Source of the DNA: Pterois miles
Lineage: Eukaryota > Chordata > Actinopteri > Perciformes > Scorpaenidae
NCBI GenBank assembly: GCA_947000775.1
Contig: CAMQGK010000052.1
Span: forward strand, 32,518,501 to 32,582,500
Direction: 5' to 3'
Length of the DNA stretch: 64,000 nt
Shown here: in pieces, positions 33,956-46,639 of the stretch
Layout of the letters: each line of letters opens with the position of its first letter
Position numbering within the stretch: the stretch's first letter is position 1
Translations under genes and position numbers: made by a program
Notes under the pieces: generated by a model
Databases searched by the model: none
What the model saw: the letters and a program-made list of their open reading frames with translations, nothing else
Told to the model about the DNA's origin: nothing

Positions 33956-34771
33956 TATACTACTTCTTCTAAATGATAGATGAGATTTACTGAATCACTC
34001 TGTGGACATTGTAGACTGTTTTTGGTAGAACATGCACCACACAGCACAGACAGCATAATAAGGACAAATTAAATCCAAACAAATAAAAGACACAAGAATT
34101 CACAAAATTTTTTTAAAGCATAAAAATAACAAATTATAGAGGCCTGCTTTTTCAGAGCCTTCTAATGCCGTCCTCTCCAATAGCTGTGGATTATGCAGTT
34201 CATTGACATTCTCTCCAGTTGATTGTGATTTCCTATTCAGGCCTTTGATGCAGGCCAGATTTAAACATTCTGTTTGTGAACCGTCCATACCTTTGGTCTG
34301 TCGAGAGCTTGGCAGGATTGGAGGCTGACAAGCCAAGCAATAGTCACCTCCCCCCGAAAAGAGCCAGGGGTAGTGTGAGGTTCACGGTGTTCAAAGCATC
34401 ACTCTCCTCCTTCATCATTATGTGGGATGATGTCGGCGTGCTTACTCATATCAGTGAAAACATATCTCCAGCCGTAATGAAGTCTTCACATCCAACACTA
34501 TATTCTTTGAAGTGTCGCATCATTTAAGGGTTTTTCCTTACGTGTCTACAGTTTTTCACATTCATAAATGTCCTGATGTTGAGGTTTAATGAAATTAGGT
34601 TGAGCTCATATTTTTGGGGATATTATTATTAATAAAAGTAAATATACACAAGTCCCACATTCGCCACATGATAAATATTCATGCCAGTCAACCAAATGTG
34701 AGTTGAATCCCTCAGGCTCAGTGAGGGGTTTTTTGTGCAATTTTATCCTTTGGCTTTGTTTCATCCACGGT

Positions 34772-34814
<43 letters not shown>

Positions 34815-35298
34815 TGGATATTTCGCAGTATTTCAAGTAATTGCATGCGTGTACACTTGGGAACAGGGTAAAAAGGGCAATATTCACCCAAATTGCCAGA
34901 GAGGTTTAGCGGTACACCCATTTGAAAAAAAAAAGAAAAAAGCTTTTGGAATAATTTAAAATAATTCCTGTCTACTTTTAAGAAATGGATTTTTGTTTTT
35001 AAACCACCACTGATTGACAATGGCCATGATAAGAACTTTGAAAACATTTATTATAAATATTATTTTGGGATCAGGTAAAATTATCTCCAAATACGTATAT
35101 TACACCAAATAGATAATTTCTTCATAACCTCCCTTTTCATATCATTCATCCAGTCACTTAATTTTCACCTCTTCCCATTCATTCATTCATTCACCAATTA
35201 TCCAGGAATGTGTTGTGTTGGGAGCAGCAGCCCAGCTGGTTTCTGCAAACCACAGACATGTTGAATGATAACGTTTTTAACGTAAACAAAAAGGCATC
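33956..35298. other. no gene; contains a (TG)n microsatellite
   Basis: A (TG)n tract of about 18 units lies at 34,773-34,809. Frames of 74-109 residues across it are repeat translations. A cattcatt run lies at 35,177-35,193. The rest is unique. Confidence 0.6.
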
Positions 35299-35610
35299 TT
35301 TAGGTTTAGGCAATAAAACTATTAAAACTAAAACTTCTTTAGGTTTAGGAAACAAAAGTACAATTTATTTAGGTTAAGCTAATAAAAGTATAACTTCTTT
35401 AGGTTTAGGCAATAAAACTACAACGTTTTTTTTAGATTTAGCCAATAAAACTACAACTTTTAGGAAAAAAACATGTTTTTGGTTAAAAAGACAAACATTT
35501 CTTGTTTCATACAGGATGCAAACTCTGGTCTCCTGGGTGAAAACCCTGTGTTTATTTGACCCCCCCCCCCCACCATCAGTGGACTACACGTTGTGAATAG
35601 ATGATAATAC
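35299..35610 (+). repeat. family C fragment with an internal 30-bp tandem repeat
   Basis: Five units beginning tttaggtttaggcaataaaa (or variants) follow at 39, 30, 30 and 32 bp spacing to 35,465. After them come the usual family C sequence tctggtctcctgggtgaaa and a C-run (about 35,561-35,571). In other copies the tttagg motif occurs once or twice, so this copy has expanded it. Confidence 0.7.
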
Positions 35611-36859
35611 CTACTGGTGGGTGTAGTTGGCCCCTGTTGTCCCACATCTGTGAAGCTTATAATGAACGATAACACCTGTTTAATTGCCTGACAACAGTCT
35701 AATCAGCTGGCTGTTTATGTCCCATGTAAAACCAAAATTATGTGTGAACTTTACACTTGCACACATGCTTGTTACGTAATGTTACATAACAAAGTCCGTT
35801 AAGGCCGGTTGTTATTTGTTTACGCTCGCTGTATTGTTATGATTACTACATTGTTATGGTTGTTATGCCGTGTCCACAGTACAAGTGTGAAAAGTATCAA
35901 AACAGCCAGGACGGCCTGCGGTGTTGACATGTCGCCGCTGAAGTGTTGCTCAAGCACTCGATGACATTATTAAATAGCAAGAACTGGCTAACGGCATTTC
36001 ACACTGAAACAACAACATGATGGTTGATGATTCATTGCGTCATTGGAGTGCTGAAAAAGTGTCTGCCGTCATTTTGTAGATTCATGTCATTGGCTTTTCA
36101 TTGAAAATGGCTTGTAGCCTGTTGCGCTGTCGCTCATGGTGTGAACACAGCTTTCGATTGTTAGGTTACGTTGTTGCAGGTTTATTTTAACACAAACTAT
36201 GACCTTTTTTCTATCAACCAAGTAGTTTTGTTGTCTTAACCTAACCAATCATTTCACAATGTTTCTGTTTCCGCAAATGTGATTCAAGGCTGAACATATT
36301 TATGAAACATATTTTTGGTTCAGAAATGTTGACATTCAAGCCCATGATTTGTATAAATGTCATTATTATGTCTGACAACTGTGCTGGATGCAGGTGGCTT
36401 TTTGTCATTAGCTGAGGTGAAAAGGCAAGGATGAGCCTATTTCAGGTCTTATTTATTGACCATTTTAGTTGTATTTTCATCCTCTATAATAGGTAGGGAC
36501 AGGTAAGTTTTGTTGTTTTATTGCTTAATGGATTTTAATAAAACATGATTGGCCTCAACCTTTTGTCTGCATGGTTTTTAGGGGCAGAAACAATTGATTG
36601 CTGGTATTATAAAAGAACATTTTACGCACACCTTAAGTGTGAAATGTAGAAAATAGGAGTTCTGGCAGAAAAAAAGCAAAACTAGAGCACCTGTGAATTT
36701 TCCAAATCAGTGTGTTAGAGCTGTCATAGACACAGTTGGTGCCTGTGTCACTGCAAACATCTGTACTGTCATTTTGGGAACTTGCCTCCATGCTGATCGC
36801 AACCTGTGTGGCAGTAAATTGATGACATTTACTAATTATCGCAATCCAGTTTCTGCTTG
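35611..36859. other. mostly unique; small family C remnant
   Basis: A short minus-strand family C piece lies at 36,195-36,262 (ccaagtagttttgttgtc, then taacctaacc). No gene is recognised in the rest. Confidence 0.5.
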
Positions 36860-37110
36860 TTGTGTTTTAGTAACATGAAATATTATGCCATTATATCTCA
36901 TGCCACACCCCTAATTAAAAGCGAGGTCAGTGATTTTGAGGGAGAATCATTGTGCTTTGGCTCATTGGCCCTTCTGCCTCCCGAACGAATAATGAACAAC
37001 AGCCTGGCAGGAATAAATGAAAAGAGTATCTCAAGACTGTTTGGTCATTATTGTTGTTTTATGACGATAACAGCCTGTTATTTCCAGGAATCAAAAGGTG
37101 GGTCTCTTGG
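36860..37110. promoter_or_regulatory. candidate conserved non-coding element
   Basis: A repeat-free block with cccctaattaaaagcgagg, a gaggtcagtga nuclear-receptor-like half-site, gaacgaataatgaacaac, several attatt/cattattg SOX-like motifs and ctcattggccc. The composition is typical of vertebrate developmental enhancers. It also reads open for 99 codons on the plus strand (36,857-37,156), with no recognisable domain. Confidence 0.28.
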
Positions 37111-37344
37111 TGATGACATGACGCATTCACATTGGGTTAACATAAGAAGACATTAACATGTCAGTATGAGGTTGGTGTAACTGATCTGAGACACCATATC
37201 AGCTCAGGCTGTAGTTCAATCAGTGTCTAATATCGACAGAAATTGCAAAGCAACTTTCTGTTGCACTGATGTACCTTTAGCAACATCATGGTGGCTTCAA
37301 GATTATAAAATACTGTATGTGAGATGGGCAAAAAGCATTCTTGG

Positions 37345-37650
37345 CGAATGTCCAGCAACATGTGACACACACGTCAACTTATGCTCCAGTTTTTTTTCAA
37401 AATAAAATACACAGGAAACAACTGGGTTAGGTTTAGGTAACAGCACCACTTAGTTAGGTTTAGGAAAAGATCGTGGTTTGGCTTGAAATAACATTAGAAG
37501 TGACGGAACTTCAGTACGGGAGTTAAACGATTAGATGAAACGATTAGAGTTGGTCAAAGCCTGTTTTTTTTTTTTTTTTTGACTCTCCCATCCAACCTCC
37601 TCCCTACACGTCGTTTGTCACTCCTTATACTTCCAGGTTTATGATGATTA
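37345..37650 (+). repeat. family C interspersed repeat
   Basis: gaatgtccagcaacatgtg, acaggaaacaactgggtt, taggtttaggtaacagc and gttaggtttaggaaaagatc, then a T-run (37,563-37,581) and acctcctccctac with tatacttccagg. Same order of blocks as the other plus-strand copies. Confidence 0.7.
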
Positions 37651-38149
37651 CAAAATAAATTTTATTTATTTTATTTATCAATTTATTTGACAGGCGCAAT
37701 ACATGTAGGCATTGTTACACTTGATTAAAATACAACTGACACAATGTATATAGGACTTCTAGCTGTAGCTAATTTGCAGACCTCACCCCTTGTTAGGCTT
37801 TTAAGAAATAATAAAATAATACCACATACATGAAATCACATACCACAGCATTGTACATTACAATCAATTTATGTGTGTGTGTTCCCAATCAGAAATCACA
37901 GGTTTGGTTTAATTTCAGCCAGTGTTTCCCTTTTTCATTAAACCTTCTCCGGTCAGTTTGTAGTTTTATTTCTGTTAGTAGGGCGTTCCATAGATACAAC
38001 AAATTACAGTGCATTACTATTCGTAGGTTTAGGTACGAACTGTGCACATGAACAGTCCTGATTAACAGTACAGTTGCAGTTTTCAGAGGCTCATTTCTAA
38101 ATGTTGAATGGGAGCAATAAGCAGAGGGAGCATGGTTAGCCATTTCCCT
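37651..38149 (-). mobile_element. possible LINE 3' fragment (weak)
   Basis: An 84-residue minus frame contains LWNALLTEIKLQTDRRRFN, which loosely resembles the LWNSLPxEIR...F segment at LINE ORF2 C-termini. The rest is not recognisable. Confidence 0.3.
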
Positions 38150-38530
38150 TTTGCAGGTTTTTTTTTCCGTTGTTGAGGAGCTGCTGCAGCCCTACATCAG
38201 CAGCACATCTCTGAGGTGCTCTGATCACGGTTTGTTGGTTGTTCCTCGCTCCAGGCACAGAACAAAAGGAGACTGTGTTTTTGAGGTTGTAGCTCCTAAA
38301 CTTTGGATTCTCTCCCACTGGACTAAAGATCTGTGGACACTTTTAAAAATCAGCTCAAGACCCATTTGTTTAGACTTGCTGTTTTTTTTGTTTTTTTTTT
38401 TTGGTGTTTTTATGTTTTTGGCTTGAAAGCTGCTGTTTTCGTCTTTTACTTGCTATTTAGTCTTTTGTTGTGAAGCACTTTGTGACATGTACTCTTGAAA
38501 GCTGCTATAAAAATAAATGTATTATTATTG
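38150..38530 (+). mobile_element. degenerate LINE ORF2 C-terminus and 3' end
   Basis: A 91-residue plus frame contains LLVVPRSRHRTKGDCVFEV and APKLWILS, matching the LLVVPRSRxRTKGDRAF...APKLWNSLP motif of fish LINE proteins. Downstream are gaagcactttgtgacatg, gctataaaaataaatg and a tattattattg tail, a full LINE-type 3' terminus. A poly-T interruption breaks the reading frame near 38,382-38,402. Confidence 0.8.
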
Positions 38531-41483
38531 TTATTCATGATGACGAATGATTTGAATCAATTGTGTCGCCTTTAACCACGTCCATCAGAACTTCATCAAT
38601 CTTCTGATAGGTTGCACTATACATAGAGATGAAAATAACATACTGCAGTCTTTTTTGATGAAGTCAACAACTGAAAACCTTTTCTTTATTCTTGGACAAC
38701 AAAAGCCACAGAGGACATTCAGACAGGGGGATATTGATAATATAAAGTATAGAGAGAAGAGAATAATCCCAAACATTGTGCTGTTGTCTTAGTTGACAGC
38801 TTTTAGTTTTCAGAAATTAAAGCTGGTGGTAGAGGAGGCCTCGGTACATGTCGATACCATCCAATCAACATGTTAAATAACAACTGTATTGACCCATGAA
38901 ATGTCTTTCTGTGTTTTACATTTGAAGAGAAAATGACTCTGCTCAAGATGCACTATTGAAACATTTATCAGCTTTTCGTATATTGTCAAATCTCATGAGG
39001 AGTAAAGTATGGGTGAATAAGTGCCACAGAATGATTTTCTGCCTCTTTTTGTCTTTTAGCGGTGCTCAGCTTCCCCCTGAACTCTGTAACCAGACATGAC
39101 ACACCTGCCGCCAGCTGAAGACTCAAAAAGAAAATCCATCCTCGGATAACGTTAGAGCAAAATTTTAAATCTAAAAAGAAGTAGGAACTCTCTGATACCG
39201 AGGGCCTGACACTTGAGCATGACCTCTGCCTCTGATGTTTGCCACAGTCGGACTGGAAATAGCTTGATGCAGTTTCACAGCGTCATCTGTTTTCGTCGCT
39301 GTTACACATCGGTCAGGTAATGGAGCGACGTGATGTTTCAGTGAGAAACAGAAACACAAGCACTTTAGGTGCTCTATGCTACTAGCAGTAACAAGAGGGT
39401 TGCAAAATCCCCCCCAAACACATTTATACTCAGGATTAACACTTTAAGTTGAAATTCTTCATTTTCTTCACATCAACAACACCTTAAAGGGGATAGTACA
39501 ATATATCATGAAATAAGCTTTAACAGGACCATACCGTGTGTCAGTCCATTTACTACAAATCAAGAACATACTTAAGTACTGCGAACCATTTTTCAACCAA
39601 CGTTTCACCACAGACCAGACTTTAAACTTAGTTTAGATAATTCATAGTTTAGCAGATTGATCACAGTGTGCTTGGAAAATCATTGGCATTTACTTTACTT
39701 AATTTTTTTGTGACAACAATGCAGTGTAATAAAGAATTATTACATCATTATGGGTTAAGGTTAGCATTATAGTACAGTTGCGTGCAAAAATATGTGTATC
39801 ATGTGACATCATCCAGCCCGTTCTCATTCCCAGGATGTCAAATACAGACGCGTTTCCACTGCCGTCGGCATGTGATACTGTCGCGCAAAGTACCCTTTAG
39901 CACCTGTATGAGACGCACCAGGTGCTCCATTAACAACAGTGTAAATCCATCCATGACAACAGTAAACACACCGGAGGGGCGTGTGGTGACGTTGTTGAAA
40001 GAGGGCAGGTAGGAGGGGAGGTGGATGGGTCCAATAAACACAAGGCTTTCACCAGGGCACAGCCAGCTTAAGGCATTTGCCATGTAGGTGGTCACCTAGA
40101 GCACCACCTTCTGAGGGGTACTAGTCGCTCAAGAAATTTTAAAAGATAATAAAATAAATTTAAAAGTAAAAGCCAGTGGGCATCATTTTCAAATCATTTT
40201 CTGCAGTGAGGCAACAAATAAATAAATGAATAAATAAAGACGGAAACACAAAATCCAAGTATGCATTACTTCTTGCGCACCAAAAGGGCTAAAACCAGCA
40301 CTGCATCCAGGAGGCTGCCATTCCTGTCCTGTATTAGTTTCATTTTCATGTTACTATTAACTGTTTATTCATGTCCCATTTTCACAAAGTTCAGTTTCAT
40401 TTTCACTTTACAAATGTAGTTTTAAGCCCAACTAAATTGTTTTTTCCTTAAGAAAAATAATCCTATGTGACGAGTTGGGATGAGTGCATTTTTACACAAG
40501 TAGTTGTAGTAGTCAGAGTAACATTTCTTTAAAGTAGCAGTACTTGAAAACACTCCATCGTACTCTTTCCATCCTCACCTTTTATGTGGCTTTTGTATGT
40601 AAGTATATACAGTTAGGTGTAACTTTAAAATAATGTATAACCATATGCAGTGATGCATTAATTAATGAACGCTGTAGATCAAAATAATTGAGCAGTTAAT
40701 GAGTGATTCATTTTATATCTGATGGAATGAAAAACCTTCACAAACTGCCCTGTTAAATGACTTGAATCCGCCTTTAAAATATGGATTGAGTCAAGCTGAA
40801 CCAGTCATTGATACGTTGTAAAACCATCTGATGAATGGCTCTGGATGTTAAAAGACACTGTGCTCCATATAGATCACGCTCCTCTGAGTCTCATGTGGTG
40901 TGCAAAATAAATGAGGAGGAACGCAATCAGCTCAAAACTGCTTTCAGATTAAAGCAAGTCCCCACAGATGGGATCAGCAGTGTACAATTTGACCCCTGAA
41001 CCCATAATAATGTTCTGAAATCCCCGCTGTAATCGACTACAAGGCCTGGCGGTGTGTTGGATCAGTGCAGCTCTCCAAAAGAGTCACCACAAGGGCTCTT
41101 CACTTAATGAGATCTCCCAGCTTTCTTATTGATTTGCCTCAGGTACTTTGCAGTTGTGGGCAAAACAGGGGTTATTTGATTTGGAGTAAACACAACAATG
41201 TACATTTTTTCCCCCCCTCAAGTGTGGAGCATTGGTGTTCTTTCCTTTCCATTGCACTTTCTATAATGTTCAAGTGTTAGTATTAGTGTCAGTTAAGTGG
41301 GAACAATCCAGGACAACATTGGATCCTTGATGCTCAGAAGTGGCTTTTGCTCAGTTTCCGTCATCGAAAGGCTAGTATTAAATCACTGCATCAGATAACG
41401 TGTGTTTTCTTATTGAGGCATGCAAGTGTGGCTGCATCTGATTGGTGTTTGAAGGAGATGCAAGGTAATAATTTATGCAAAGG
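38531..41483. other. about 3 kb, no gene recognised
   Basis: Around 39,810-40,030 there are pieces of a repeat related to family C (gttctcattcccaggatg; aggaggggaggtggatggg). The rest is unique AT-rich DNA with aataaataaatgaataaat at 40,217-40,235. Near 40,700-40,850 the sequence looks unusually balanced and could be a conserved element, but the signal is weak. Confidence 0.45.
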
Positions 41484-41900
41484 TTAATGTACAGCGAGCC
41501 GGTCATTACTGTGAAATAAAGCCCTGACAGGTCGATGCTGGCCTAACAGACATATTAGAGTTACAGGTGGTCATAATGACTCCAGTCAGTTATGTGGAGA
41601 AGAGTAGCTGCACCGCGACACTATCCTGGGGACATTTCAGCTCCTCTTACATGCAAGAGATAATACACACATCTCACATCACCATGGGGGGGTTTATTAC
41701 ACAACAATGACCCGCTAGCTGTACGTTATCCCTCTTATTACACAGCTACTGACTTAAGAAATCAATAATCTGACATAAAAACAGTCCAGAGTCTGACATG
41801 AGAACTATGCCCATAGCACTGGTCTGTTATGAAGTAATAACAGACCGTAGAACGTTGTGATTGACCAATCAAAACTGAGTATTTACCACATCCATGTAAT
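41484..41900 (+). repeat. family D interspersed repeat, copy 1 (block order A-B-C)
   Basis: Block A (aatgtacagcgagccggtc to ccctgacagg) is followed by block B (ggtcataatgactccagtc to cttacatgcaag) and block C (caacaatgacccgctagc to gattgaccaatcaaaa). Copies 2 and 3 are at 53,936 and 63,783. Block C ends with an inverted and a direct CCAAT-like motif. No coding frame. Confidence 0.75.
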
Positions 41901-42547
41901 AAAAGATTTTTGATCATGTGATTGCAGATTTTGCCTGTTTTTTGAATGTCTGTGTGCATGACAGTACATTTTAAAGATAAAGTAAAGCCAAGAAGCCCAG
42001 ACCATATCACTGATTTTATTTTATTTTTATTTTTTTTTTTAACAGTGCTATCTTTTTGTATCCCCCTGACAACTTTATTCCTGTTTATTTCGTTACTGAG
42101 AACTTTGTTGTTCTTGCAGTTTGATTTTGCCCTTTAGTTCCCAGCATCATCCAAGCACACAGAACTCCTGGAGAAAAAAAAACAACAACAACAACAAAAA
42201 ACTGCTTAAATTGGACTGATAGTTATGCTGTTTCTGTGGAGAAAATCTACTTTTTTCATATTTTAAATCATGACTGAGACAGGAAGGAGGCCACAGTTTC
42301 ACCCATTTACTGAACTAAAGCTTCTGTTATGTTCCAGTCAGTGTTAATTGTATGCATTTTTATGATGCAGTTTAATCACAAACAATGTAGAATTGATTAT
42401 TATTACACAAGTTGTTTATAATAAATCCTTTGTTGATTCAGATCAGACTTTTGGGCAGATTCCACTGAGTAAATGCACTCACTTTGTTATCATCAAGTGT
42501 TATATTATAAATATTAGAGGTGATAGCAATATAAGTGTTTACTTAGA
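41901..42547. other. no gene; short (AAC)n tract
   Basis: AT-rich, with a T-run near 42,031-42,041 and an aacaacaacaac tract at 42,180-42,196. Confidence 0.5.
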
Positions 42548-42898
42548 GGACCAGTGATTAACATTTAGGGGGCTCTATTGGCAGAGATGGAAAACAGTAT
42601 TAATAAGTATGTTTTCTTAAGTCTATATTCACCTGAAAATACGAGTTGTTGTGTGGTTTGTAACCTTAGAATGAGCCGCTACACACAGAGCGGGTCCTCT
42701 GCACAGAGCCGACAGCCATGTTTCTACAGTAGCCCAGAATGGATAAACCCAACACCGGCTCTAATGAGAGACATTCATGTCGTTGTGTCGGCCATCGTAG
42801 TTCTCTGACATGCTTGACACTCTGGGGAAGTTTCAGGTGGTTGCAATCTGCCACCTCACCGCTAGATGCCGCCAGAGTCTACACAATGCATCTTTAAA
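42548..42898 (-). mobile_element. family A MITE, copy 4
   Basis: Reverse orientation. Starts ggaccagtgattaacattt, ends tctacacaatgcatcttta, and carries ctacagtagcccagaatgg, gtcggccatcgtagttctc and ggttgcaatctgcc, the complements of family A blocks. At about 350 bp it is close to full length and has no insertions. Confidence 0.75.
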
Positions 42899-43019
42899 CT
42901 TTGTTTTAACTCGCTACATAAGGGATAGTTATTTTTTTAGGAATTATTCTTATTTGCTTTCTTTCAAGATGAAAAACAAGTGACGATTCACAGCATCAGA
43001 CTCAGACTTTTTCATGTGC

Positions 43020-43620
43020 TTTCCCATGAATGTCCAGCAACACATGATGCATGTGTTAATTTCCACTCAAGTCTTTTCAAAATAAAACTACTTTGTAAGG
43101 TTGAAGAAAAGATTGACTTGATTAGTTTTAGACAACAAAACTACTTAGTGGTTTAACTTAAGTACAGAAGTTAAAAAAAACTACTGAGGTTTAGGAAAAG
43201 ATTGTGGTTTGGGCCGTGGACGGGATCACGCTGGTCAAAACAAAACGGTTACGGACCGGAAGGGAAACATACTGGCTGTAGCCCTGTTGTCGGAGAAGCC
43301 AGTATTTCAACTCAGTATGTTTCTTTAATCTCTGATGACATATCATGGCCATTTTATGATTTATTACAGTAAATATATTACATATTGGTCCTTTAAGTAC
43401 CAAAGTTTCATGAAAAATAAATCAACAGAGACCTCTGGTTTCACATGGGGTACGAACAGCAGTCTCCTGGGGAAAGTCTAATGTTTTCTTCCTCCCTATG
43501 CAGCATTTGGTGCTCTTTATCCTTTGTGGTCTACAATTACGTTGATTATGAATTGATTTTGCAGGATATATACGAATTATAGTTCATTACTTTTTCACAG
43601 GCTGAGTTACAAACGGTGTA
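43020..43620 (+). repeat. family C interspersed repeat
   Basis: gaatgtccagcaacacatg, tagttttagacaacaaaac, ggtttaggaaaagattg, then ctctggtttcacatgggg, gcagtctcctggggaaag and gttgattatgaattgattt. The middle (about 43,205-43,395) holds extra sequence ending ggtcctttaa, possibly part of a family A element inserted there. Confidence 0.65.
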
Positions 43621-44571
43621 TAAGACGAACACGCTGAGTGTTGTGATCACAGGTTGCCACGTTTGGCACCATTGTGCCTGTTATGAAAACCTGTGGAGAG
43701 CGACCATATGTGGTAACCTACTCTATACCCGCAGACACTTCACTGCTGGCCAATAGATAAACTGTTGTTTGTCAAGAAACAGTCCCAGCATGTCATTCCC
43801 CCCAAATCCACAAATTGTTGTGTATACATTTGGACTTGTGTACCGATTTAACACAAAAGACAGATCATCTTGATTTGTGACTTAAAACTACAAAAAAAAC
43901 AAAAAAAAAAAAAACAAGACAATTTGCTATTTTAGGGATGTTACATGCTGGAACTATGGAATTAAAAACCTTTCATCAGCTGTATGCGTCCCTCTTTCAG
44001 CATTTCTAATAGTTGCGGTAAATGTGCCACACAGACATGGCAGCCTGTCAGTTGGCAGCTGTGGTTTTGAAAAGCTGGTTGTTGCCTTTGGAGCGGCTTC
44101 CAGTGGATGTGGCCCGTCTTCCACATGTATCGCTTGAGCTGACTTTGTGATCAAAATGATAGTAAATGAGGTGTGCCAGGGGGGGAAATAGGTTACAGAG
44201 GGGTGAATGTATTGGTTGCAGCGTTTCAGAGTGAGCATAGAGAATGATGGAGATAAAAAGCTGGCAGGCCACTATTTCCATTAGCATGCTCTCAGTGTTG
44301 CATCCCCTCTTCCCACAAAAGTACACATTGGCTGCTCAAAAAGGCGGTGGAAGTTGCCAAATGACATCAAATGCTGATTTGCATCTCAATATCTTTGCTA
44401 GAGCCCCATGCTCTTTGGAGAGGAAGGGGCTACATTTACTGTAATACAGGGGGCGGTGTGGCCATTAGTGAACTATAGATTACACAAGTAGGCCATCAGC
44501 CTCCAGGGTAGTTTTTGGTCATTTGGAATATTGCTCATTTATTTGGCAATGTGTACCATTAAAACCGGGCC
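43621..44571. other. no gene recognised
   Basis: Unique sequence with an A-run near 43,894-43,913. Minus frames of 92-94 residues at 43,954-44,326 show no motif. Confidence 0.5.
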
Positions 44572-45265
44572 TTAAACGGTAACTTCAGCATTTTTCAGCC
44601 CAATTTTCCCATGTCTTTGTGTCCAAGTGACTAATAGGAACAATATATTTCTGAAACTAGTCCAGTATTGAGGGAGAACACTGTAACCGGCAGCCGTTAA
44701 ACAATCTGCGAGAGTGAGCGGCATCAAAGTAACGTCACAGTCACTAAAAGTTCTTGTTTTTCCTGCTGATAGTCTCAGGTTGTTATTATAAGTGTCTGAC
44801 AGCATTATAGAAAAGATCCTACAGAGAAATAAACCTTTTTCTTCCCTTTCTCTTGATCTGGTCTGTTTGTTATGGTGTCCAAGTCCTGCTCAAGGAGAAA
44901 TCATGTCTTGAAATCTGAATATCTGTATACTCTGGATCAAATAAATATGGGCAGCCATCAAATTCAGGTCATCCACATTCTGGAAATCATCTTAATATTC
45001 AGGCAAGACATTACATATCTTCTAGAAGGCACCAAGCAACATTTTCTGTATAAGACTTCTCCTTGAGCGAGACTCTTTCCATAATGTCAGACACTTATAA
45101 TATCTATCAGAGCCTCTCATGGCAAAAACAAACACTTTTAGTGGACGCTAATGACGGTGCCAGTTTGCCTCAATTGCATCATATTGCAGCTTGTGAGCAG
45201 ACGCCATCTACAGTGCTCTCCCTCAATACTGTACCAGTTTCGGAAATTGTTGTCCCTATTACTCA
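44572..45265. mobile_element. foldback-type element with long inverted arms
   Basis: The left arm (44,572 to about 44,840) and the right arm (about 45,070-45,265) are inverted copies. Matching pairs include tccagtattgagggagaaca against gctctccctcaatactgta, and ttataagtgtctgacag against atgtcagacacttataa. The loop of about 230 bp (44,841-45,069) is unique to this copy. Arms are clearly diverged. Confidence 0.75.
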
Positions 45266-45280
45266 GCTAAATAGTAAATT

Positions 45281-45572
45281 GACTTGCATTCATATAGTGT
45301 TTTTCTAGTCTTCTGACTACTCAAAGTGCTTTACACTACATGTCAGCATTCACCCATTCACACACTCATACACTGATGGCAGAGGCTGCCATGCAAGGTG
45401 CCAACTTTGCCCATCAGGATCTAATCTAAATACTCATACTCACACACCAATGGCTATGCCATCAGCAGAGTGTGTTGCTCAGGGATACGTGGCATGTGAC
45501 TAGAGAAGCTGAGGATTGAACCACCGACCTTCCAGTTGGTGGACGACCTGCTGTACCCTCTGAGCCACAATC
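45281..45572 (-). mobile_element. tRNA-derived SINE with LINE-like tail
   Basis: On the minus strand the element starts tgtggctcagagggt, a Pol III A-box-like segment (45,555-45,567), followed by ggttcaatcc, a good B box (45,513-45,522). The body carries family blocks seen in reverse on the plus strand as catgtcagcattcaccc and ctgatggcagaggctgcc. It ends, on its own strand, with agtgctttgagta and cactatatgaatgcaagtc, similar to LINE 3' ends. Complete or nearly so. Confidence 0.8.
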
Positions 45573-46639
45573 ACAAACACACAAAAGCTTGGTCCAGGTT
45601 GAAAATTACTGGTTACCCTTCAAGGTTGGTCATACTTTTGAACCTGACTTGTTTACCTGATTTGCAGAGTAGTCCTATATCAGAATTGTGCATATTTGTA
45701 CATAAATCTGTGTTTCCATCCAAATTTGTAAGAGCCCACATCTTATTTCAGCTATAAGTTTACATTTCTCTGTAGCTACACTGGAGAGATAAAGTTGCAA
45801 AGGAGGCTGCAAGGTCACCAACTCAAGCAACAAATGTTGTAAAGCTGTCAGCAATAATTGTGGGTTTCTGCAGTGCATTTTTTCAGTCAAGCTTGTTTAA
45901 ACTTGTTCTTGGATTCATATTTAAATGATTGTAATTCCTTTTGCATTTTCCCCATAAAAGAAAAGTCATCTTATTTTGTTTTTCCTTAAAAAAAACAAAA
46001 AAAAAAAAAAAAAACAACAACACTGCAGTTCTACCTAATTTGTCCGTGTGCTTCTCCTGCAGATCTGGGGACTGGTGATAATTATGCACAGTGGTGGGTT
46101 TACACACAGGTATCATTTCCAACATTTGAAAGGACCAAGGCCAAAAGCTTAATTATGTGGAATAACGAAAAAGGATGAGAGGTCTTAGTGTGCCTGACAG
46201 CTAATTGAGGGCTTACATGATAGCAACTGGAGCTCATGAGCTGATTGATATAGTACAACACTTCCAAGAGGTCCTGGTTTTGGCCTCTGTTGGGTATGGA
46301 TCTAAAACCTAGCTGATCAGGACAGAAGCCAGAAGTTCAGAGAAGAGCACCAACAATGAGAACGATAGTCTAGAATCTTAGCTTATTTTTACAGTTTTGC
46401 CAGATGTGTGTACTTGAGTCATATGACTCAGACTGTATAAGATCTACTAATCAATCATGACTTTAGAGTCAACTAAATGACTTTCAGAGATTTAGAGTCA
46501 ATATACAATCCAAAGCACAACCTACCAAGGCATACCTGATGAATTTTAGTTTAAAAGTTGTGAACTTTTTTTGAAAGGAAGAAAATATATTTGCTTTAAA
46601 ATATTAGTTCAATGTATTCTCATACAACAAAAATTGTTT
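45573..46639. other. no gene recognised
   Basis: Unique AT-rich sequence; an A-run of about 17 lies at 45,999-46,015. Confidence 0.5.

Noticed and set aside
34606..35047. Frames of 74-109 residues with poly-His-Thr or poly-Val-Cys
   Set aside because: Translations of the (TG)n microsatellite at 34,773-34,809.
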